Positions 6,541 to 11,474 of a stretch of DNA of 11,474 nt are shown in pieces. The position numbers and the translations under genes are program-made. Origin of the DNA: an uncultured Bacilli bacterium (GTDB lineage: Bacteria > Bacillota_I > Bacilli_A > RF39 > UBA660); the NCBI GenBank assembly GCA_944363805.1, contig CALVVH010000042.1:1-11474 (forward strand). The letters run 5' to 3'. The notes below the pieces were generated by a model. That model was not told the origin of the DNA. It saw only the letters and a list, made by a program, of their open reading frames with translations, and searched no databases. Numbering within the stretch: position 1 is the stretch's first letter; the number at the start of each line of letters is the position of its first letter.

Positions 6541-8298
6541 ATGTTTGGAAAAGTATTAAGAATAGATAACAATGTGGTAACTGTAGAAAATATGGGGCTT
6601 AGAGATATATCTAGTTTGATGAATGTTCACGTGATTTTTGAAACAGACTTGCGCAAGACTGTGGGAGAAATTATCTACATCGATTCTTCAGTGGTAAGAA
6701 TTCTTTTAGTGGGAGAAATCATCAATAATAATTTTATTTCGGGGGTAATTAGGAAACCTAGTGGAGTAGTAAATATAAGGATTATTACGATGCCAGAGTT
6801 AGAATTAATATTTGGTAAAAGGGAACTTAGCCAAAGTAATTTAAATTTGGGAAAATCTGCAATATATAGTAACTTAAATATAAGCGTTCCTTTAAATAGT
6901 CTTTTTGCTAATCATAGCGCAATTATTGGTAATACGGGTAGTGGTAAATCATGTGGGTTAGCAAGAATTTTACAAAATTTATTTTTAGTTAACCCTCTTA
7001 AACCTAAAAATGCACATGTTGTTTTGTTCGATGCTTATGGGGAATATGTAAATACTTTTAATAAAATGAATGAGGTGGGACTTAAAACAGTAAACTATAC
7101 AACTAATGTAGAGAGAGCTAATGAACAGCAATTAACTATTCCTTTATATTTTTTAGATGTCGATGATTTAGCCATTCTTTTACAAGTAACTAATGGGGAA
7201 CAAATACCAGTTTTAGATAAGACTTTACGTTTGGTATCAATTTTTAATAGTAGTGATCCGGTAATGAAGGATTATAAAAATGATATTATTGCCAATTGTT
7301 TGATGGATATTTTAACTAGTGGAAAGTCTTCAAGTCATATGCGGGATCAAATTATTGCTGTTTTGTCACATTATAATACGGAGACTTTAAATTTGGATTC
7401 GATTATTCACCAACCGGGATATGATAGAACATTAAGACAATGTTTACTTATCGATGAACAAGGTAAGATGAGTTCGATATTTGAAGTGGTAAAGTTTTTA
7501 GAACAATTTGAAAAAATCAATTTAGAAGAAGTAAATGTTGTTAGAGACTTTACATATACTTTGGATGATTTATATTATGCTTTAGAGTTTGCTTTAATAA
7601 GTGAAGGTAATTTAAATAATGATGAAGCATATAAAAGAAATAATATTTTAAAAACGAGATTACAAACAATTATCAATGGTAATGAAAAAAATATTTTTAG
7701 TACTAATGAGTATATGAGTAAAGAAAGTTATGTGCAAAATATGTTTGCTAATACGCAACTTGTCAATATTAATTTGAGTAATGTCGATGATAGATTTGCG
7801 AAGGTTATTACTAAGCTTCTAAGTAAATTATTATTTAACTATACGACTAGTTTAACTGTGCGAGGAAGTTTTTCAGTTAATATTATTTTGGAAGAAGCAC
7901 ATAGATATGTGCAAAATGATAATGATATTGATGTAATTGGGTATAATATATTTGATAGAATTACTAAAGAAGGAAGAAAATACGGGACACTTTTAACATT
8001 TATTACGCAAAGACCTAGTGAGTTGTCGAAGACGGCTTTATCACAATGCACCAATTATATTGTGTTTAGAATATTTCATCCGGAGGATTTAGATATTGTT
8101 AAAAGTATGAGTAGTAATGTGGCTGATGAAACTTTGGAACAAATAAAAAATCTTAATCCTGGGACTGCTTTTTGCTTTGGAACAGGATTTAAGATACCTT
8201 CACTAGTTATGTTTAATTTGCCCAATCCCCTTCCGCAAAGTACTAGTGTTGATATAAGTAGTATCTGGTATAAGGAGGATTTAGATGGTAGAAATTAG
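6541..8298 (+). CDS. HerA-type hexameric ATPase / DNA translocase
   Basis: The 585-residue protein has the HerA layout. An N-terminal beta-barrel (HAS-barrel-like, about residues 1-90) precedes a RecA-like ATPase of the HerA/FtsK group. This has Walker A GNTGSGKS (130-137), a following FDAYGEY motif, Walker B ending LEEAH (450-454), EGRKYG (477-482) and the TQRPS sensor motif (489-493). HerA proteins form hexamers that pump DNA. In archaea they work with the NurA nuclease in end resection; in bacteria many serve antiphage systems with varied effectors. No NurA or other nuclease lies nearby. AAGGTGG lies four bases before the ATG. The 3' end overlaps the hydrolase gene by 14 bases and contains its ribosome site, so the two are translationally coupled. 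The family call is firm; the cellular role is open. Confidence 0.88.
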   Translation: MFGKVLRIDNNVVTVENMGLRDISSLMNVHVIFETDLRKTVGEIIYIDSSVVRILLVGEIINNNFISGVIRKPSGVVNIRIITMPELELIFGKRELSQSNLNLGKSAIYSNLNISVPLNSLFANHSAIIGNTGSGKSCGLARILQNLFLVNPLKPKNAHVVLFDAYGEYVNTFNKMNEVGLKTVNYTTNVERANEQQLTIPLYFLDVDDLAILLQVTNGEQIPVLDKTLRLVSIFNSSDPVMKDYKNDIIANCLMDILTSGKSSSHMRDQIIAVLSHYNTETLNLDSIIHQPGYDRTLRQCLLIDEQGKMSSIFEVVKFLEQFEKINLEEVNVVRDFTYTLDDLYYALEFALISEGNLNNDEAYKRNNILKTRLQTIINGNEKNIFSTNEYMSKESYVQNMFANTQLVNINLSNVDDRFAKVITKLLSKLLFNYTTSLTVRGSFSVNIILEEAHRYVQNDNDIDVIGYNIFDRITKEGRKYGTLLTFITQRPSELSKTALSQCTNYIVFRIFHPEDLDIVKSMSSNVADETLEQIKNLNPGTAFCFGTGFKIPSLVMFNLPNPLPQSTSVDISSIWYKEDLDGRN

Positions 8299-9151
8299 TT
8301 TAAAGTCTGTTGATTTAGTATATTTGTCTTGTGCCGTATATGAAGTAGAAAATCCTAAGGCAGTTATTCAAATAATACCTGGAATAAAGGAACATAAGTC
8401 ACGGTATAATGAATTAATAAGCAACTTAAATGCTGCAGGTTTTAATGTTTTTATTAGTGATTTAAGAGGACATGGCCGAAGTATCAATGGCAATTATCCT
8501 TTGGGTTATTTGGATGATGGTAATAAGTTGATTGAAGATCAAAATGTAATTTGTGATTATTTAAGAGGACGGTTTGCGGGTCTTCCGATATATATGATTG
8601 GTGATTCCCTTGGGGCAATAATTGCTTTGGGTTTTATCCAAAAGTATGATAGTAAGATTCAAAAACTACTATTGTGTAGTCCTTTAAAGTATGATAAGAA
8701 ACAAGATTTTTGGTATAATAGTGCAAAAATGCTAATGAAGTTTCAAAATAAAAATAAGAAAAGTCCAATGGTCGAAAATGCTTTGGGGGATTTTAGTTTA
8801 GATAAGTTAGTTAAAGATGGGGATGAGAAAGTAAGAATAAAAAATGATCCATTATGTAACTTTGATTATAGTTTGTTAACTATGTATAATTTGTTAAATT
8901 TAAATAAATGTGTTAGATATATTAATAGATATCAGGGAACGAATAAAGAATTACCAATCCAAATATTATTTGGAGCATTAGATGAACTTACTGGAGGAAG
9001 AGAAGGGATACTTTCTTTGATAAAGTTGTTTAATCAGTGTGGTTATATGCGTATTGGTAATTTAGAGTTTCCTAATATGCAACATAAGATATTATTTGAA
9101 ACAGGAAAGAAACTAGTTTATGGGGAAATTATAAATTTTTTACAAAATTAA
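8285..9151 (+). CDS. Alpha/beta-hydrolase, monoacylglycerol lipase / lysophospholipase type
   Basis: This 288-residue serine hydrolase follows the monoglyceride lipase (Hydrolase_4) pattern. It has PGIKEHKSRY (oxyanion region, about 32-41), SDLRGHGRS (58-66) and the nucleophile elbow GDSLG (106-110, Ser108). Asp233 in LFGALDE and His267 in NMQHK complete the expected triad. The usual HG before the oxyanion site reads PG, and the elbow has Asp instead of the common His. There is no signal peptide, so it is cytoplasmic. Likely substrates are short acyl esters or monoacylglycerol/lysolipid, but this is not shown by sequence. AAGGAGG (8272-8278), a perfect ribosome site inside herA, fixes the ATG. 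The tight overlap with the HerA ATPase is unusual for a lipid enzyme and suggests joint function or at least joint expression. Confidence 0.88.
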   Translation: MVEISLKSVDLVYLSCAVYEVENPKAVIQIIPGIKEHKSRYNELISNLNAAGFNVFISDLRGHGRSINGNYPLGYLDDGNKLIEDQNVICDYLRGRFAGLPIYMIGDSLGAIIALGFIQKYDSKIQKLLLCSPLKYDKKQDFWYNSAKMLMKFQNKNKKSPMVENALGDFSLDKLVKDGDEKVRIKNDPLCNFDYSLLTMYNLLNLNKCVRYINRYQGTNKELPIQILFGALDELTGGREGILSLIKLFNQCGYMRIGNLEFPNMQHKILFETGKKLVYGEIINFLQN

Positions 9152-9181
9152 AAATCTTGGGTAGTATATAAATTATTAAGG

Positions 9182-9190
9182 TGATATAAT
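9182..9190 (+). promoter_or_regulatory. Extended -10 promoter ahead of the 178-residue gene
   Basis: TGATATAAT contains a perfect TATAAT (9185-9190) with the TG extension, identical to the dnaB element. The -35 region is weak. It lies 28 bases before the ATG at 9219. Confidence 0.55.
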
Positions 9191-9218
9191 TTAAGTGTAG
9201 TTGATAATGGAGTAGCGT

Positions 9219-9755
9219 ATGATAAGTGTTGAAGTTTTGAAATTTTGTGAAGATAATGCCGTAAGTATTAAGAAGTTTTTGCAAGATAATTTTAGTATTG
9301 AAAGTTATGTTCCCAAGTATAACAAAAATAATCGAAAATGGCGAATTAAACATAGTGAAATAGCTGTTTTGCATAATGTGATTTCTGTTCCATTGAAATT
9401 TGCTTACCGCTATAAGCATCTCGTTTTGACGGGGAAATTGGTAATAGTCAGAGATGAATTTGGCAAATATAATGTATATATTAATCCGCGGATTATTCAA
9501 GAGTTGTCGGAATCTATTGCATTGCAAGAAAAACTAGCATATTTAGATGAGCATCCGGAGGAATTTGATGATGCTATTAGAATGGTTGAAGTAAGAAGAC
9601 AGTTGACAGAAAAAATTCAAGATATTGAAGAAAGTTTGCGAATTATAAAACATTTTAATGGGGAAGAGTCTTTGGAATATATGATGGGGCTTATGAATGT
9701 TGTAGCTAAAGATAATATGTCTCGAAGCCGAAAAAGGCTTGAAAATAATCAATAA
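9219..9755 (+). CDS. Uncharacterised 178-residue soluble protein with a charged helical C-terminus
   Basis: I do not recognise this protein. It has no signal peptide or membrane helix. Residues 1-30 look helical. The middle (about 35-95) is basic, mixed beta and helix, with KWRIKHSEIAVLHNV and a strand pair around LVIVRDEFGKYNVYI. From about 95 to 150 it is a strongly charged helix, probably coiled coil. The tail is basic (SRSRKRL). A nucleic-acid or protein-binding role would suit the charge pattern, but this is only a guess. TGGAG lies six bases before the ATG, and it has its own extended -10 promoter after the hydrolase gene, so it need not belong to the HerA unit. The T-box promoter lies across its 3' end. 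Reading frame and start look sound. Confidence 0.6.
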   Translation: MISVEVLKFCEDNAVSIKKFLQDNFSIESYVPKYNKNNRKWRIKHSEIAVLHNVISVPLKFAYRYKHLVLTGKLVIVRDEFGKYNVYINPRIIQELSESIALQEKLAYLDEHPEEFDDAIRMVEVRRQLTEKIQDIEESLRIIKHFNGEESLEYMMGLMNVVAKDNMSRSRKRLENNQ

Positions 9756-9767
9756 TTATGATATTAT
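9739..9767 (+). promoter_or_regulatory. Promoter of the thrS T-box transcript
   Basis: TTGAAA (9739-9744), a 17-base spacer and TATTAT (9762-9767) with a TG extension. The -35 lies inside the last codons of the preceding gene. The start would be near 9774, which fits the 5' end of the T-box leader. Confidence 0.75.
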
Positions 9768-9773
9768 AGTTTT

Positions 9774-9971
9774 CGTAAATCGTTGAAGGAAGACGAGATT
9801 TTTAAATACTATTTTTGAAGAGAGTTAGCGGATGGTGAAAGCTAATAGATAGATTAAAAGTTACTACTTCCGAAGAGAGTTTAATACACTCCGGAGAATT
9901 CCGTTATCAAAAATTAAGTTAATTAAAGGGATGGTACCGTCGTAATGACTCCTTGGTAGCATCCTTTTTTT
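9774..9971 (+). promoter_or_regulatory. T-box riboswitch sensing uncharged tRNA-Thr
   Basis: The leader of the thrS operon reads tRNA-Thr charging. Stem I has a basal helix GGAAG (9788-9792) with CTTCC (9867-9871), the AGAGAG motif (9819-9824) and a distal arm TTAGC (9825-9829) with GCTAA (9841-9845) enclosing GGATGGTG. The specifier codon is ACT (Thr, 9863-9865) followed by the usual A, immediately before the closing helix. The T-box sequence AAAGGGATGGTACCG (9925-9939) carries the TGGT bulge (9932-9935) that pairs with the tRNA 3' end. It can form either the antiterminator or the terminator. Uncharged tRNA-Thr should favour readthrough into the coiled-coil gene and thrS. Confidence 0.93.
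9929..9971 (+). terminator. T-box-controlled terminator
   Basis: GGATGGTACC (9929-9938) pairs with GGTAGCATCC (9955-9964) with one internal G-G mismatch, followed by seven Ts. The 5' arm contains the T-box sequence itself, so terminator and antiterminator exclude each other. Confidence 0.88.
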
Positions 9972-9985
9972 CTTGGGGAGGAGAT

Positions 9986-10192
9986 ATGTTGGATAAAAGT
10001 TTAAAAGATAGAGAATTTAGAACTAAATTATTTGATATTGAGATGCAGTTAGCATTGCTTAAAAGCAAAGAAGATAATCCTTTATATGCTAAGCAAATAA
10101 AAGAATTAAGAGAAGAGTTATCACAAGTAAAAACGGAATATGCTAGATATAAGAATAGTATACATAGCGAAAGAAAGGAAATGAGAAGATGA
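9986..10192 (+). CDS. 68-residue coiled-coil protein between the T-box and thrS
   Basis: I do not recognise this small, highly charged protein. It is helical along nearly its whole length, with heptad-like spacing of Leu and Ile and many Lys and Glu, and ends in RKEMRR. The ATG at 9986 is preferred, with GGAGG (9977-9981) four bases before it. The frame stays open to a TTG at 9953, but that lies in the T-box terminator and has no ribosome site. The gene begins only 14 bases after the terminator and overlaps thrS by four bases (ATGA), so it is under threonine control and coupled to thrS translation. It ends TGATAA, a tandem stop in the same frame. It does not resemble the TGS domain that the downstream ThrS lacks. 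Function unknown; a leader ORF serving translational coupling is possible. Confidence 0.6.
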   Translation: MLDKSLKDREFRTKLFDIEMQLALLKSKEDNPLYAKQIKELREELSQVKTEYARYKNSIHSERKEMRR

Positions 10193-11474
10193 TAAATATT
10201 AAAGAAGATAAAGATTTAAGTGTACTTAATCATAGTTGTGCCCATTTACTGGCGCAAGCAGTAAAGCATTTGTATCCGCAAGCTAAGTTTTGGGTAGGAC
10301 CAGTTATCGATGATGGGTTTTACTATGATATCGATTTGGGGGATGAAGTAATTAAGGAAGAAGATTTAGTAAAAATCGAAAAAGAAATGAAAAAGATTGC
10401 TAAAGATGGCAAGAGAATAGTAAGACATGAATTAACTAAAGAAGAAGCCTTAGAAAAATTTGGTGATGATCCATATAAGGTTGATTTAATTAATAATATG
10501 GATAGTGATACAGTTATTTCTTGTTATACCCAAGGGGATTTTACGGACCTTTGTCGAGGACCACATGTCGATACAGTTAAAGAACTTAAATATTTTAAAT
10601 TACTTAAAGTTAGTGGTGCTTATTGGAAGGGTGATGCTAACAATAAGATGTTACAAAGAATTTATGGTGTTTGTTTTAGGAGTGAAGAAGATTTAAAGGA
10701 ACATTTACATTTCTTAGAAGAAGCTAAAAAAAGAGATCATAAAAAGTTAGGTAAGGAACTAGAGTTATTCATGCTTAGTGAATATGGTCCTGGTTTTCCA
10801 TTTTTCTTACATAATGGGATGATTATAAGAAATGAACTAGAAAACTTCTGGTATAAAGAACATACCAAAGAAGGATATGAATTTATTAAGACACCAATTA
10901 TGCTTAATAAAGATTTATGGGAATTATCAGGACATTGGTTTAATTATCGCGAAAATATGTATACAAGTGAAATAGATGATAAAGTATTTGCAATAAAGCC
11001 AATGAATTGTCCTGGGGGAATGCTCGTTTATAAAAATAGTTTACATTCTTATAAGGATTTACCACTTAGAATTGGAGAACTTGGTCAAGTTCATAGACAT
11101 GAAGCTAGTGGGGCTTTGAATGGGTTATTTAGAGTTAGAACATTTACCCAAGATGATGCACATATATTTATGAGAGAAGATCAAATTGAAGAAGAAGTAA
11201 TTAGACTTATCAATTTCATTGATCGAATTTATTCAGTATTTGGTTTAACTTATGATATTGAACTATCTACTAGACCAGAAGAAAAATATATTGGGGATAT
11301 TGCCATTTGGGATAAATCTGAAAAAGCTTTACAAGATGCTTGTGAAAAAGCTGGACACTCATGTAAAATTAATCCAGGTGATGGAGCATTCTATGGGCCA
11401 AAACTAGATTTCCATATTAGAGATTCTTTAGGTCGGGTTTGGCAATGTGGTACAATTCAACTTGATATGAACTT
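10189..11474 (+). CDS. thrS: Threonyl-tRNA synthetase lacking the TGS domain (3' end beyond the window)
   Basis: ThrRS attaches threonine to tRNA-Thr. The 428 visible residues begin directly at the editing domain. HSCAH (15-19) gives the HxxxH pair, and CRGPH (122-126) supplies Cys122 and His126, so proofreading of mischarged Ser looks intact. The class II core follows, with the catalytic zinc ligands Cys274 (NCPGG) and His325 (DDAHIF). Their spacing of 51 equals that of the E. coli enzyme, and the third ligand lies past the edge. Residue 277 is Gly where E. coli has His. The usual 60-residue N-terminal TGS domain is missing. AAAGGAA (10174-10180) eight bases before the ATG supports this start, and an in-frame TAG at 10165 rules out an upstream extension. 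T-box control and the overlap with the coiled-coil gene place it second in the operon. No sign of decay. Confidence 0.95.
   Translation, partial: MINIKEDKDLSVLNHSCAHLLAQAVKHLYPQAKFWVGPVIDDGFYYDIDLGDEVIKEEDLVKIEKEMKKIAKDGKRIVRHELTKEEALEKFGDDPYKVDLINNMDSDTVISCYTQGDFTDLCRGPHVDTVKELKYFKLLKVSGAYWKGDANNKMLQRIYGVCFRSEEDLKEHLHFLEEAKKRDHKKLGKELELFMLSEYGPGFPFFLHNGMIIRNELENFWYKEHTKEGYEFIKTPIMLNKDLWELSGHWFNYRENMYTSEIDDKVFAIKPMNCPGGMLVYKNSLHSYKDLPLRIGELGQVHRHEASGALNGLFRVRTFTQDDAHIFMREDQIEEEVIRLINFIDRIYSVFGLTYDIELSTRPEEKYIGDIAIWDKSEKALQDACEKAGHSCKINPGDGAFYGPKLDFHIRDSLGRVWQCGTIQLDMN

Noticed and set aside
9726..9740. Hairpin AAGCC/GGCTT near the end of the 178-residue gene as a terminator
   Set aside because: No U-tract follows; it lies inside coding sequence and overlaps the T-box promoter -35.
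7839..9752. Minus-strand open frames opposite herA, the hydrolase end and the 178-residue gene
   Set aside because: No ribosome sites or motifs, and the plus-strand genes there are well supported by start signals and, for two of them, by family motifs.
9953..9985. TTG start extending the coiled-coil gene by 11 codons
   Set aside because: It lies in the T-box terminator loop and has no ribosome site, while GGAGG precedes the ATG at 9986.
10505..10696. 63-codon plus-strand frame inside thrS
   Set aside because: It is an out-of-frame shadow of the well-supported synthetase, with no ribosome site.
1..11474. Possible recoded genetic code (TGA as Trp, or AGG/CGG reassigned), as in some Mollicutes and uncultured Bacilli
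   Set aside because: Trp is TGG in the genes, no gene is broken by internal TGA, and conserved Arg positions use AGG (DnaB KEAREAL; the RPTFYL motif of the surface protein) and CGG (DnaI QYRMNN). The standard code fits.
1..11474. CRISPR array, rRNA or tRNA genes
   Set aside because: No regularly spaced repeats and no rRNA or cloverleaf sequence were seen; the only structured RNA found is the T-box leader.

Overview
The window is AT-rich Gram-positive DNA that uses the standard code (Trp is TGG; conserved Arg positions use AGG and CGG). DnaB/DnaI-type helicase-loading proteins, a LexA/DinR-type SOS box, a YolD-like/Y-family polymerase pair and a tRNA-Thr T-box together point to Bacillota, class Bacilli. 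The style of the anchored protein at 5327-6469 fits uncultured gut Bacilli (RF39-like). That last placement is an impression, not a proof.

Layout. Positions 1-70 carry three GACAT-type direct repeats that resemble the end of an insertion sequence. Then come a two-helix membrane protein of unknown function (156-827), the replication-initiation pair dnaB-dnaI (883-3038, overlapping by one base), and a small single-helix membrane protein (3116-3370). This last gene converges on a minus-strand block: a YolD-like gene (3371-3694) overlapping a UvrX/YqjW-type Y-family polymerase (3687-4949). The polymerase has a clear promoter, with an SOS box at its expected transcription start. A small XRE-type regulator (5026-5238) lies behind it and faces away from a strongly promoted gene for a membrane-anchored extracellular protein (5327-6469).

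The next unit is a HerA-type ATPase (6541-8298) overlapping by 14 bases an alpha/beta-hydrolase of the monoacylglycerol lipase type (8285-9151). A perfect dyad overlaps the -10 element of its promoter. An unrecognised 178-residue protein follows (9219-9755). Last comes a complete T-box leader (about 9774-9971) with a Thr specifier codon. It controls a 68-residue coiled-coil ORF and thrS (10189 to the window end). This ThrS starts directly at the editing domain and has no N-terminal TGS domain.

How it fits together. The backbone is the Bacilli dnaB-dnaI ... thrS neighbourhood, in which other Bacilli have only one or two small genes between dnaI and thrS. Here about 7 kb of accessory genes separates them: an SOS mutagenesis cassette, a regulator with a surface protein, the HerA-hydrolase pair and orphan genes. 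The HerA-hydrolase pair is the best candidate for an undescribed two-component system. Five promoters share the extended -10 TGATATNNT, suggesting a common sigma-A style in this genome.
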